The notes below the pieces were generated by a model. That model saw nothing but the letters and a program-made list of their open reading frames with translations, had not been told where the DNA came from and ran no database searches. Position numbers and translations under genes: made by a program. This document shows positions 26,450-35,916 of a stretch of 64,000 nucleotides of DNA, piece by piece. The DNA is from Hyphomicrobium sp. (GTDB taxonomy: Bacteria > Pseudomonadota > Alphaproteobacteria > Rhizobiales > Hyphomicrobiaceae). The stretch is taken from the NCBI RefSeq assembly GCF_019753045.1, contig NZ_JAIELN010000012.1, positions 124,001 to 188,000 of the forward strand, in the 5' to 3' direction. Position 1 is the first letter of the stretch; every line of letters begins with the position of its first letter.

Positions 26450-29400
26450 ATGGACATCAAGTTTCTGATCGACAGGCTGGCGGAGCACACCCAGCCGATT
26501 GGCATCGCAGTTTTCTTGACGTGCAGCCTCATCCTTCTGCTTCGCACACGGGTTGCGAGGCGCCTCCGAGCCGTCATCGAAGACACCGTTTTCACCAATT
26601 GGCGGCTCGCTCTGCTCGGTACGACCGGCATCGTCCTGTCGGGCGCCGCGGGCTGGCGAACCTGGGAAGGAATGTACAATTTCACCGGCGAGCCCCTGCT
26701 CTCCGGCATGGTGACGTTCGGCATTCAAGGCATCATGCTGATCGTCGCCTGGCTGATCGGCGAAAGCTTTGCGACGGGAATGAACTCGCGGGCGCGCCCG
26801 GGCCAATCCTCGCTCGTCAGCTCGGCGGCGCAGCCGTGGATCGGCTCATTCATCGGCTTCCTCCTCTTCGTCACGGGGTTCGTTCTCTTCCTGCAATGGT
26901 CGGGACAGAGCGGCACGAAACATCCGGGTGTCGAAGACATCAACTGGTCCGCCGCCAGCGACAAGTTCCTGATGTTCGCTGCGGGACTGCTCCTTTTCGC
27001 GCTTTTCGCGCTTTATGCGGCCAGCGATCTGGTGCGGCCCTACGTGCAGGTGATCCGCGTCATCATCCGGAATTCGATGCTCTGGGTGATGTTCCTGGCC
27101 TGCATGGCGACGAGCGTCTTCTTCTCGTTCGACAGCTTCTTCACCTCTATCTTCCCGCAGTCGGAGCGTGTGCGCGCCGCCGAACTTCGCGCGCAGAACC
27201 AGGTTGCCGGAATCATCACCGACATCGAGCAGGCCATCGCCGCCCGTCGCGCGGTCCTGGCGGAAGAGCTTTTCACGACGGATGCGTGGAAGAGCTATGA
27301 GCAGCAGCTCGAACACGTCGCAAAAGCCGCGGCCCAGTCGCAGGGCGTGATCGAGCGCTTCGTCAACGATCAGATCGAAGAGCACCGGCGCTCGGTGAAA
27401 GAGCAGCAGGAGCGGATATCGTCGGCACAGGCAGGCCAAGCAGGGTTGGCCAATCGCAAGACGTCGCTGACGGATGAGAAGTCGAATCTTGCCGGGCAGC
27501 GGCCAGAGCTTGCAGCCGATTACGCGGCCAAGAAGGCCGAGTACGACGCCAAGCTGCGCGATGTCGACGCCAAGCGCGTCGAGGCGCTTGCCGAGGACAA
27601 GGGAGTCGAAGGAAGCGGCAAGGCGGGCCGCGGGCCGCTTTATCGTGAGCGTATGGGCGAGCTGACGCAGCTTCAGGCCGCCGCTCAGATCGCGCAGGAG
27701 CGGATGAAGGACGCGCAGAAGCGTCTGGCCGCCGTCGAGTCCCGGCTTTCGGCAGTCGATCGCGAGCTCGCGACGCTCGACGGCGATCTCGCGAAGTACA
27801 AAGGCGAAGCGGAGACCGCTGAGCAGCGCATCAAGCTTGCCGAGGGCAGCGCGCAGACCGACACTGGCCCGAAAACCGATCCTGCGCGTATTCTTCCCCT
27901 CTTCGATCAGACGAAGGCGGAATTCCGCGCCGACCCGACGGTCGAGCATCTGGGCCAGATCCAGCGGATGTGCGGCGAGATCACCGGCGCCATGCAGGCG
28001 ACGCCTGAGACCCGCGCGCTCGTTTCGACGGTCGATTGCGATCCGAAGTCGACGGCTGACGCGGCGGCAACGCTGTTCGCACTGCAGGCAGGCACGAAGG
28101 TATTCGAGAATTCCTGCGCCGGTGGCGACAAACTCAATGCCAACAAATCGACCGACGATCTCTTCTCATTCGCGCGCGGTTGCCTTGCCGATAGCGCGCT
28201 TCCAAGCTCGGACACGGACGCGCTGCGGACGAAGATCAACCACATCGAGCTTTCACGCGATGACAAGGCGCACCGCTTCGTCGTGACGCTCAACGCGTTC
28301 CAGGACGGAAACCGGCTCGCGTATCTGGCGCTCGCCATTGCGATCGGCCTCGACGGGTTGATCTTCATGTCGGGCCTGTTCGGCGCCAATGCCGTGCGCT
28401 CACCGCTGTCGGATATTCCGAGCTTCAGAGCGCGGTCCGGCGCTCAGCTCGAGGCGACAATCAATGCCGCGCTCGGAGCGCATCCTTATGAGACAGCGTG
28501 GCTGACGCTGACGTCGCTCAAACCCATCACCAACCAGGACGGGTTTTCGGCACTTGCTGATTTGAGCAACATGGAGCGATCGCAAGCCGATCGCATCCGC
28601 ATGGTGCTGACGGCCGGCGCCGATATCGGCGCGGTCGAAAACGTCAGTCTAAATCCGGAGCGCTACCGCGTTCGGAGCGAACTGCGCGAATATCTTTCGT
28701 CGGTCTGCGATAAGCAGTTCAAAGCCGATTCCAGCGCCAAGGACCGGGCTAAACTCGAGCAGCTCGTGTCAGCCGCGCTTGCACCACATCCGCGTGAGCA
28801 TTCCGAAATCGTACTCAACACGCTGGAGCCGATCCGGGAGACCGAAGGCTTCACATCGCGCGTGACGCTGAAAGAGATCGACAACGATTACGATACGCGT
28901 GTCGTGCGTCGTGTGATCAATGCCGGCGCCGCCACGAAAGCCGTGGCGCCGGACCGCGACACCGACGATCTCTATTACATTCGACCGGCGCTCTACGAGA
29001 CGCTTCTCACGATCCGCGCAACAGCTCCCGAGAGCACCGGCTACGGGCGTGATCGGGCGCGATTCGAGGGCGTGCTGGAACGTCCTGCGCTGGATGGCGG
29101 CGTGCTTCGCAGTGCGCAGCCGGAATTGCCTTTGCCTACGGGAAGCGTTCCGAAAATCGAGCGCCGGCGGGAGCAGCAGCAGGCGCTACCCGGCGTCCAG
29201 CCGCTTTCACAGGAAGAGCGTCAACGGCTCATCGCCTACTACCGCGAACAGTTGCTTGAAGCGGTGAATTTGCGATCCGACATCGTCGATACGCGCTTGA
29301 ACCTTCCGCAGTCGCGAGATGCGATTTTGGAAGCATGGAAAGCTCTCAACGCACACAGCAAAAAGAATGAGAACCTCGATTTCTTGCTGCGCGAATTTCA

Positions 29401-29797
29401 GAATGGACAGGATCGCATTCTGAGTGAAGTTTATTCCCGCCTGCGCCGGGAAGCCGGCGGCGACGCGCAAAAACTATCGCTGCTCGATGGCGTCGACGGA
29501 CGCGTGCGCGACGAGCTGACGCTTTATTTGTTGTTCCCGGAAACCGGGCTCATCAGCACTCTGATCGACGATCTCGAAGCTGCCGCGCAGCCGGACGAGG
29601 GCCTTGCCCTCGGTGAGCAGGACCTGAAGGATCAGCTCAAAAACGTTCATGAGGCCATGGGCCGGCTGGACCTCGACAATCCGCGCTCATGGGACGAGAT
29701 TCGCCAGAAGCTCGCCCTCCGGACCGGAACGGATTTCCGGAGCCTGATGAAGAGGCCGTTGGGTCAGCCTCCTCCTGAAGAAGACGGCGATGCTTGA
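26450..29797 (+). CDS. Large membrane/coiled-coil protein with internal duplication, unknown function
   Basis: 1115 residues, not assigned to a family. Six N-terminal membrane helices are predicted at about 16-32, 53-69, 85-104, 130-150, 172-193 and 208-228. A charged coiled-coil region spans 240-465, a cysteine-containing region 500-600 (Cys508, 530, 556, 578), and a seventh helix about 622-644. Two similar modules of about 85 residues follow at 667-752 and 769-856, sharing the pattern L..xxxAALxxHPxE, TLxxLxPI, EGF/DGF and VxxAGA. The C-terminal 200 residues are helical. The odd helix count places the two long soluble parts on opposite faces or makes the seventh helix re-entrant. Codon use is like neighbours. 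It is convergent with the FAH gene (2-base gap) and appears monocistronic. Confidence 0.8.
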   Translation: MDIKFLIDRLAEHTQPIGIAVFLTCSLILLLRTRVARRLRAVIEDTVFTNWRLALLGTTGIVLSGAAGWRTWEGMYNFTGEPLLSGMVTFGIQGIMLIVAWLIGESFATGMNSRARPGQSSLVSSAAQPWIGSFIGFLLFVTGFVLFLQWSGQSGTKHPGVEDINWSAASDKFLMFAAGLLLFALFALYAASDLVRPYVQVIRVIIRNSMLWVMFLACMATSVFFSFDSFFTSIFPQSERVRAAELRAQNQVAGIITDIEQAIAARRAVLAEELFTTDAWKSYEQQLEHVAKAAAQSQGVIERFVNDQIEEHRRSVKEQQERISSAQAGQAGLANRKTSLTDEKSNLAGQRPELAADYAAKKAEYDAKLRDVDAKRVEALAEDKGVEGSGKAGRGPLYRERMGELTQLQAAAQIAQERMKDAQKRLAAVESRLSAVDRELATLDGDLAKYKGEAETAEQRIKLAEGSAQTDTGPKTDPARILPLFDQTKAEFRADPTVEHLGQIQRMCGEITGAMQATPETRALVSTVDCDPKSTADAAATLFALQAGTKVFENSCAGGDKLNANKSTDDLFSFARGCLADSALPSSDTDALRTKINHIELSRDDKAHRFVVTLNAFQDGNRLAYLALAIAIGLDGLIFMSGLFGANAVRSPLSDIPSFRARSGAQLEATINAALGAHPYETAWLTLTSLKPITNQDGFSALADLSNMERSQADRIRMVLTAGADIGAVENVSLNPERYRVRSELREYLSSVCDKQFKADSSAKDRAKLEQLVSAALAPHPREHSEIVLNTLEPIRETEGFTSRVTLKEIDNDYDTRVVRRVINAGAATKAVAPDRDTDDLYYIRPALYETLLTIRATAPESTGYGRDRARFEGVLERPALDGGVLRSAQPELPLPTGSVPKIERRREQQQALPGVQPLSQEERQRLIAYYREQLLEAVNLRSDIVDTRLNLPQSRDAILEAWKALNAHSKKNENLDFLLREFQNGQDRILSEVYSRLRREAGGDAQKLSLLDGVDGRVRDELTLYLLFPETGLISTLIDDLEAAAQPDEGLALGEQDLKDQLKNVHEAMGRLDLDNPRSWDEIRQKLALRTGTDFRSLMKRPLGQPPPEEDGDA

Positions 29798-29799
29798 GG

Positions 29800-30648
29800 T
29801 CAGAGCTTGAATTCAACGACCTTCTGACGCTGCGTGCCGAGGCCCTCGATCTTGAGTTCCATCACGTCGCCCGCCTTCAGGAATTCCTTCGGGTTGCGCG
29901 CAGTGCCGACGCCCGGGGGCGTACCCGTCGTGATGATGTCGCCGGGGACCAGAACCATGAATTGCGTCACGTAGGCGAGAAGCTCGGGGATCTTGAAGAT
30001 CATCGTCGATGTCGAGCCGTTTTGCTTGCGCACGCCATTCACGTCCAAGGACATGGCTAGGTTATCGGTATCGGGCACTTCGTCGGGAGTGACGAGCCAT
30101 GGACCGATAGGTCCGAACGTCTCTGCCGACTTGCCCTTCACCCACTGACCCGCGCGCTTGCTTTGGAAGACGCGTTCCGACACGTCATTGCAGATGCAGT
30201 AGCCGGCGATGTAGTTCGCCCAGTCCTTTGCCTCCACATATCGCGCGCGCGCGCCGATGACGAAGGCGATCTCGCATTCCCAGTCGAGATGCCTGGAATT
30301 TCTCGGATACATCACGTCGTCATTGGGGCCGCAGATCGAGGTCGAAGCCTTGTTGAAGAGAATAGGCTCGGCGGGGATTTCCTGACCCGTCTCCTTGGCG
30401 TGGTCGGCGTAGTTGAGGCCGATCGCGATGAAGTTGTGCGTGCCCGCCACCGGGGGTCCGAGACGCGCGCCTTCTGGTGCTTTCGGCAGCGACGTCAGAT
30501 CGAGGCCCCGCAGCCGCGCCAGCGCTGCCGGCGCCAAGTGCTCGCCCGAAAGATCCGGAATGATCCCTGAAAGATCGCGGACGGCGCCTTCGTTATCGAG
30601 GATGCCGGGTTTCTCGGCGCCCGGGGCGCCAAAGCGTACGAGTTTCAT
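29800..30648 (-). CDS. Fumarylacetoacetate hydrolase-family protein
   Basis: 282 residues of the FAH fold. The C-terminal catalytic domain shows FIAIGLNYADHAKE, then DWECEIAFVIG with the metal-binding acidic residues, GYCICNDVSER and TTGTPPGVG. Relatives hydrolyse C-C bonds in 3-keto acids, for example 2,4-diketo-3-deoxy-fuconate hydrolase, or act as oxaloacetate decarboxylases; the substrate here cannot be fixed. The N-terminal domain (1-65) is the short type. It stands alone between convergent and divergent neighbours. Confidence 0.85.
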   Translation of the reverse strand: MKLVRFGAPGAEKPGILDNEGAVRDLSGIIPDLSGEHLAPAALARLRGLDLTSLPKAPEGARLGPPVAGTHNFIAIGLNYADHAKETGQEIPAEPILFNKASTSICGPNDDVMYPRNSRHLDWECEIAFVIGARARYVEAKDWANYIAGYCICNDVSERVFQSKRAGQWVKGKSAETFGPIGPWLVTPDEVPDTDNLAMSLDVNGVRKQNGSTSTMIFKIPELLAYVTQFMVLVPGDIITTGTPPGVGTARNPKEFLKAGDVMELKIEGLGTQRQKVVEFKL

Positions 30649-30895
30649 CTACAGGTATCTCCAGAGGTCGCCGTCGAGCGGGTCGGCGAGCTTCTAAGCA
30701 GAAAACGCCAGGGCTGCCAATCGCACGCCCCATGATGGCCCGGGTCGGCCGGCGGCGGCATCCCTCACAAAGATGAAATGCTGCCGGAACTTGCGCCCTC
30801 ACCGCTGGTTACAACCGCGCTGTCATGTGTTCTCGCGAATGCCAGCGAGCAGCGCAGAAGCGAAGTCCCGCCATATCAGGTCTGAGGATCGATCG

Positions 30896-31438
30896 ATGCG
30901 AAAGAGGTTTGCGGCGGGTCTTCTTCTTCTGGCCATCGCAGTCTCGGCGGGCACCGGACCACGACGGGCAGCCGCCGACACGCCACCAGCCCCCGCGCCA
31001 GCTCCCAAAGCGGAAGCACCTTCGCCTGCAAAGGCCGAAGAAAAAATTCCGCCGGTCGCGCCGTCACCCCTCGGGACGCCTGCAATCGTGGTCGACGACA
31101 GCACGGTTGAAACCCTACTTGGAAAGGATGTGAAAAGCACGACTGGGGAAAAGCTCGGGCAAGTTACCGATATCATCGTCGGACATTCGGGCGACGTGCG
31201 CGCCGCGGTGATCGATTTCGGGGGGTTCCTAGGGGTCGGCTCGCGCAAGATCGCCGTTGCCTGGCCGACACTACGCTTTTCCTCAGGAGGCATCACCCTC
31301 GAGATGGGGCGCGACGAGTTGCGCGTGACGCCGGAATATCATCCCGGCGAACCGATCGTCATTGTCGGGTCTGCCGGCGCGCCGCCGCCGCTAACCACGC
31401 CTTCGCCTCCCCCGCAATCTCCGGCGTCAACCAAATGA
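30896..31438 (+). CDS. Periplasmic PRC-barrel domain protein
   Basis: 180 residues: signal peptide (about 1-27, cleavage near GPRRAAA), a Pro/Ala/Lys-rich linker (28-60) and one PRC-barrel (about 70-150). The barrel shows LLGKDVKSTTGEKLGQVTDI, GDVRAAVIDFGGFLGVGSRK and a final beta pattern. The tail is Pro/Ser-rich. PRC-barrels bind protein or RNA partners; secreted alphaproteobacterial forms are common and largely uncharacterised. The start at 30896 is supported by GAGGA upstream; the open frame is longer on the 5' side without a ribosome site. Confidence 0.82.
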   Translation: MRKRFAAGLLLLAIAVSAGTGPRRAAADTPPAPAPAPKAEAPSPAKAEEKIPPVAPSPLGTPAIVVDDSTVETLLGKDVKSTTGEKLGQVTDIIVGHSGDVRAAVIDFGGFLGVGSRKIAVAWPTLRFSSGGITLEMGRDELRVTPEYHPGEPIVIVGSAGAPPPLTTPSPPPQSPASTK

Positions 31439-31491
31439 CGGCGGCGCATTCGTCCGCCGCAGCCGCTTTTTCCTGCGCCGCGGATTGAGCC

Positions 31492-32742
31492 ATGCGCGGC
31501 TTCAAAGCGCCGTTGGTGCAAGCGCCCTCCAAAAGAAGCCAAATCGGCGTCGACTGGTTTGCATTCTTCCTGGCCGACGCACAGGTTGGCTTTGGCCCAT
31601 TCCTTACCGTTTATCTGACCACCGAAAAATGGACGAACGCCGACATAGGGCTCGTACTGACGGTCGGTAGCGTCATTGCGCTGCTCGGCCAGCTGCCGGG
31701 GGGCGCGCTGGTCGACGCGGTCGGACGCGAACGAACGCTTGCTGCGGCTTGCACCCTTGTTGTCGGAGCCACGGCGCTGTCTATTGCGATCTGGCCAACG
31801 TTCTACGCTGTCTTTTTAGCGCAAGTGATTCACTCGGTTGCGAGCGTTGTGATCGGGCCTGCGCTTGCCGCGATCAGCCTTGGACTCGTGGGTCATAATC
31901 TCATCGGGGAACGTCTCGGGCGAAATGCCCGCTTTTCTTCGCTCGGCAGCATGTTCGCGGCCGCGACCATGGGGGCCATCGGCTATTACTTGTCGAGCCA
32001 AGCGGTGTTCTTCGTTTCGGCAGCGATGACGGTTCCGGCCGTGATGGCACTCTACCTGATCATACCGGCGGACTTTCACCGCGAAGAGCTCGAGCCGAAA
32101 CCGGAACCCGAATATCACTTCGTCCACGCAGCGAAGACTCTTCTGGGCATACGGCCGCTGCTCATCCTGGCGGGGTCCGTCGCTCTCTTCCATCTTTCCA
32201 ACGCCGCCGTGCTGCCGCTCGCCGCGAACCTGATCACGTTGCGCTCGACCCAGTCGGCGACCGTCCTCGTTGCGCTTTGCATTATCGTTCCTCAATTCAT
32301 CGTCGCCCTGATTTCCCCATGGTTTGGCCGATACGGCGACCGGCACGGCCGGCGTCCTCTTCTGTTGTTGGGATTTGCGGCGCTCCCGGTTCGTGCGGCC
32401 TTGCTGTCGTTCAGCTCCGATCCGACGACCATGGTCAGCATCCAATTGCTCGACGGCATATCGGCGGCGGCGCTTGGCGTCCTCGTTTCCGGCGCCGTCG
32501 CCGACGTGACGCGTGATACCGGAAACTTCAATCTCGCGCTTGCATTCGTCGGGGTTGCGATGGGCGTCGGCGCGTCGATCAGCACGACGCTCGCGGGCGA
32601 AATCGCGGCCCACTTCGGTACTTCGGCAGCGTTTCTGACGCTCGCCATGATCGGATTGTTCGCGTTTCTTCTCATAACGCTGGCGTTGCCCGAGACGAGG
32701 ATTGTCGAAGAGCCAACCGAACCAGCCGCCGAGCCTGCTTAG
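31492..32742 (+). CDS. MFS transporter
   Basis: 416-residue major facilitator with about twelve helices. The loop 2-3 motif GGALVDAVGRER and the loop 8-9 motif GRYGDRHGRRP are the two MFS signatures, one per half. The N-terminal tail (1-18) is short and basic. Substrate unknown; it could be an efflux pump or a small-molecule exporter. The gene is on the plus strand 53 bases after the PRC-barrel gene and is convergent with the RND permease (four-base overlap at the 3' ends). Confidence 0.87.
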   Translation: MRGFKAPLVQAPSKRSQIGVDWFAFFLADAQVGFGPFLTVYLTTEKWTNADIGLVLTVGSVIALLGQLPGGALVDAVGRERTLAAACTLVVGATALSIAIWPTFYAVFLAQVIHSVASVVIGPALAAISLGLVGHNLIGERLGRNARFSSLGSMFAAATMGAIGYYLSSQAVFFVSAAMTVPAVMALYLIIPADFHREELEPKPEPEYHFVHAAKTLLGIRPLLILAGSVALFHLSNAAVLPLAANLITLRSTQSATVLVALCIIVPQFIVALISPWFGRYGDRHGRRPLLLLGFAALPVRAALLSFSSDPTTMVSIQLLDGISAAALGVLVSGAVADVTRDTGNFNLALAFVGVAMGVGASISTTLAGEIAAHFGTSAAFLTLAMIGLFAFLLITLALPETRIVEEPTEPAAEPA

Positions 32743-35700
32743 GTTTCCGCGGCCTTCGCTCCTTGTGGCGGCGCATGCGGCTCGGCATGCCCGGTTTTGC
32801 CCGGCACCGGCGCTGCGGACTTTTCACGCGGGGTGCGCGTCACCCAGTCGGACAGGCGATCCATGTAGAGGAAGATGACCGGCGTCGTGAACAGCGTCAG
32901 AACCTGACTAATGGCCAAGCCGCCGACCATCGCGTAGCCCAAGGGCTGACGAATTTCAGCACCTGTTCCCGTTCCCAGCATCAACGGGACACCGCCGAGA
33001 AGCGCTGCGAGCGTCGTCATCATGATCGGCCGGAAGCGCAACAGCGAGGCCTTGCGGATCGCTTCGCGGGCCGAGAGATGCTCGTTTCGTTCGGCATGAA
33101 TGGCGAAGTCGACGAGCATGATGCCGTTCTTCTTCACGATGCCGATCAGCAGAATGATGCCGATCATCGCCACCAGGTTGAAATCGTATCCAAAGATCAT
33201 CAGCGTCGCCAGCGCGCCTGCACCGGCCGACGGCAGCGTGGAGAGAATCGTGATCGGGTGAATGTAGCTTTCGTAGAGGATGCCGAGGATCAGATAGACC
33301 ACGAACAGCGCGGCCGCGATCAGCAGCGGAATTGTCGTCAGCGATTGCTGGAAAGCTTGAGCGTTGCCTTGGAATGTCGTCTGCATCGACGCGGGAAGAC
33401 GAAGATCGCGTTCGGCCGCCTTGATCGCGTTCGTTGCAGTACCGAGGGACACATCCGGCGCCAGGTTGAAGCTGATCGTGACCGCGGGGAACTGCCCTTG
33501 GTGCGAGATCGATAGCGGCGCGGTTGGGCGCGTTGTCCAACTCGCGAAGGTCGCGAGCGGAACGAGGCCGCCGGTCGTCGGAGATCGAATATAGACATCG
33601 TCGAGGCTTCCCACGTCGCCCTGGATGGATGGCAGCACCTCCATGACGACGTGGTAGCTGTTCTGCTGCGTGTAATACTGAGCGATTTGGCGCTGGCCGA
33701 ATGCATCGTAAAGCGTCGCATCGATCGCATCGGGAGTTAGCCCGTAGCGCGAGGCTTCGTCGCGGTTGATGTCGATGGTGAGCGTCGTTCCGGCGAGCTG
33801 CTGATCTGTCGCTACGTCGCGAAGCTCGGGCAAGGTTTTCAGCTTATCGAGAACCTTCGGGGCCCAGGTGTTCAGCTCATTCACGTTCGCATCCTGCAGC
33901 GTATACTGGAACTGCGTTCGCGAGGCGCGGCCGCCGACAGTCACGTCCTGCGCTGCTTGCATGAAGAGACGCACGCCTTCGACTTTTGCAAGCTTCGGCT
34001 GAAGCCGGCGAATGATTTCAAATGCCGAAGAATCGCGCTGGCCCTTTGGCTTCAAGGTTATGTAGACGCGGCCGCTGTTGAGCGCGGAGGTTGGGCCTCC
34101 GGCTCCGATGGCCATGGCGACGGTTGCGACCGCTGGATCGCTTGCGACCACGTCACCAATCTTCTCCTGGCGGCTCAGCATGGCCTGGAAGGAAATGTCC
34201 TGGGCTGCTTCGGAAATGCCCGTAATGAGGCCGGCATCCTGTTGAGGGAAGAAGCCCTTCGGTATCTCGATGAAGAGATAGGCTGTGAGCGCGAGCGTCG
34301 CGAAAAATGTCATCAGCGTAAAGAACTGATGGCGGAGTACAAAGTCGAGGCCGTGGGTATAGCCATTGAGCATCGCCGTGAAACCGCGTTCGCTCAGATT
34401 GTAAAGCCGGCCATGCTTGACGTCCTTCTCGCTCTTTAAAAAGCGTGATGCCATCATCGGTGTCAGCGTCAACGAAACGAAGGCGGAGACCGCTATCGTC
34501 ATCGTAACGGTGACGGCAAACTCCCGAAAGATGCGGCCGATGATGCCGCTCATGAGCAACAGCGGAATGAAGACGGCAACAAGCGAAACGCTGATCGATA
34601 TGACGGTGAAGCCGATTTCCTCGGCGCCTTTCATCGCCGCATCAAAGGGTTTGTCGCCGTACTCGACGTAGCGGACGATGTTTTCCAGAACGACGATGGC
34701 GTCGTCGACGACGAAGCCGACGGAAATCGTCAGCGCCATGAGCGAAAGATTATCGAGGCTGTAGCCCATGACGTACATCAGGGCGCAGGCGCCGAACAGC
34801 GCAAGCGGAACGGTGACGCTCGGAATGACGGTCGCCCACAAGCTTCGCAAAAACACGAAGATAACCGCAACGACAAGCGCCACCGATAGGAGAAGCGTGT
34901 ATTCCACGTCGGCAATGGACGCGCGGATCGTTTCCGTCCTATCGCTCAGAATTTCGATTTGAATCGCCTTCGGCATCGATGCCTTAAGGCGCGGCAGTTC
35001 GGCTTTGATGCGGTCCACGGTTTCGATGACGTTCGCACCGGGTTGCTTGAATACGATGAGAAACACGCCACGCTTGCCGTTCGTCCACGCCGCCTTTTTC
35101 GCGTCCTCGGGACCGCGGATTGCCTTACCCACATCGCGAACGCGGATCGGACTGCCATTGCGGTAGGCAAGGATTACATCATCCCATGACTTCGCATCCG
35201 TCAGCTGGTCGTTGGTGTAGATCGTGTAGCCGCGATTGGTGCTGTCGAGCGATCCCTTGGGGCTGTTGACCGTTGTGATCGACAGCGGGATGCGGACCTC
35301 TTCGAGAGTAAGGTTGCGCGCGTAGAGCTTCGCGGGATCCAATTGAATGCGGATCGCCGGCTTCTGCTCGCCACCGATCGTCACCTGTCCGACGCCACTG
35401 ATCTGGCTGATCTGCTGCGCGAGCTTGGTGTCGGCGTTGTCGTCGACCGTCGTCAGGGGCATTTCTTCGGACGACGCCGACATGATCAAAATGGGGCTGT
35501 CTGCCGGATTGACCTTCCGATAGATCGGCGGCTGAGGCAGATTTTGCGGCAGCTGGCCGCTGGCGGCGTTGATGGCCGCCTGGATGTCGTTGGCGGCACC
35601 ATCGATATCGCGATTGAGGTCGAACTGCACGACGACAGTTGTGACGCCGAGGCCGCTGGTCGACGTCGTCTGAGTGACGCCGGGTATCTGCGCAAACTGA

Positions 35701-35915
35701 CGCTCAAGTGGTTGCGCCACGTTCGACGCCATCGTTTCAGGGCTGGCGCCGGGAAGCGTGGCCGAAACCTGGATTGTCGGGAAGTCGATCTGCGGCAGCG
35801 GCGCGACTGGCAGGTTCAGGAACGAGACGACGCCGACGAACAGAATGCCCACCATGATGAGCGAGGTGCCGATCGGATAACGGATAAATATGCCAGATAC
35901 GCCGCCGGTCGCCAT
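32739..35915 (-). CDS. RND-family efflux permease (AcrB/MdtB-like)
   Basis: 1058-residue proton-driven efflux pump of the HAE1 type with the usual two-fold repeat of one helix, a large periplasmic domain and further helices. Signatures: IRYPIGTSLIMVGILFVGVVSFLNLPVAPLPQIDFP at the N-terminus (in part), SVGFVVDDAIVVLEN in helix 4 with the proton-relay aspartates, and FNLVAMIGIILLIGIVKKN in the C-terminal half. Start ATG 35915 lies one base after the adaptor stop, so the two are co-translated. An in-frame upstream extension overlaps the adaptor gene and is rejected. Similarity leans to MdtB/MdtC. No outer-membrane channel gene is adjacent. Confidence 0.93.
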   Translation of the reverse strand: MATGGVSGIFIRYPIGTSLIMVGILFVGVVSFLNLPVAPLPQIDFPTIQVSATLPGASPETMASNVAQPLERQFAQIPGVTQTTSTSGLGVTTVVVQFDLNRDIDGAANDIQAAINAASGQLPQNLPQPPIYRKVNPADSPILIMSASSEEMPLTTVDDNADTKLAQQISQISGVGQVTIGGEQKPAIRIQLDPAKLYARNLTLEEVRIPLSITTVNSPKGSLDSTNRGYTIYTNDQLTDAKSWDDVILAYRNGSPIRVRDVGKAIRGPEDAKKAAWTNGKRGVFLIVFKQPGANVIETVDRIKAELPRLKASMPKAIQIEILSDRTETIRASIADVEYTLLLSVALVVAVIFVFLRSLWATVIPSVTVPLALFGACALMYVMGYSLDNLSLMALTISVGFVVDDAIVVLENIVRYVEYGDKPFDAAMKGAEEIGFTVISISVSLVAVFIPLLLMSGIIGRIFREFAVTVTMTIAVSAFVSLTLTPMMASRFLKSEKDVKHGRLYNLSERGFTAMLNGYTHGLDFVLRHQFFTLMTFFATLALTAYLFIEIPKGFFPQQDAGLITGISEAAQDISFQAMLSRQEKIGDVVASDPAVATVAMAIGAGGPTSALNSGRVYITLKPKGQRDSSAFEIIRRLQPKLAKVEGVRLFMQAAQDVTVGGRASRTQFQYTLQDANVNELNTWAPKVLDKLKTLPELRDVATDQQLAGTTLTIDINRDEASRYGLTPDAIDATLYDAFGQRQIAQYYTQQNSYHVVMEVLPSIQGDVGSLDDVYIRSPTTGGLVPLATFASWTTRPTAPLSISHQGQFPAVTISFNLAPDVSLGTATNAIKAAERDLRLPASMQTTFQGNAQAFQQSLTTIPLLIAAALFVVYLILGILYESYIHPITILSTLPSAGAGALATLMIFGYDFNLVAMIGIILLIGIVKKNGIMLVDFAIHAERNEHLSAREAIRKASLLRFRPIMMTTLAALLGGVPLMLGTGTGAEIRQPLGYAMVGGLAISQVLTLFTTPVIFLYMDRLSDWVTRTPREKSAAPVPGKTGHAEPHAPPQGAKAAET

Positions 35916-35916
35916 G

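Noticed and set aside
26846-27949. Minus-strand open frame of 367 codons inside the large membrane protein gene
   Set aside because: Shadow of the plus-strand frame, which has membrane and coiled-coil structure.
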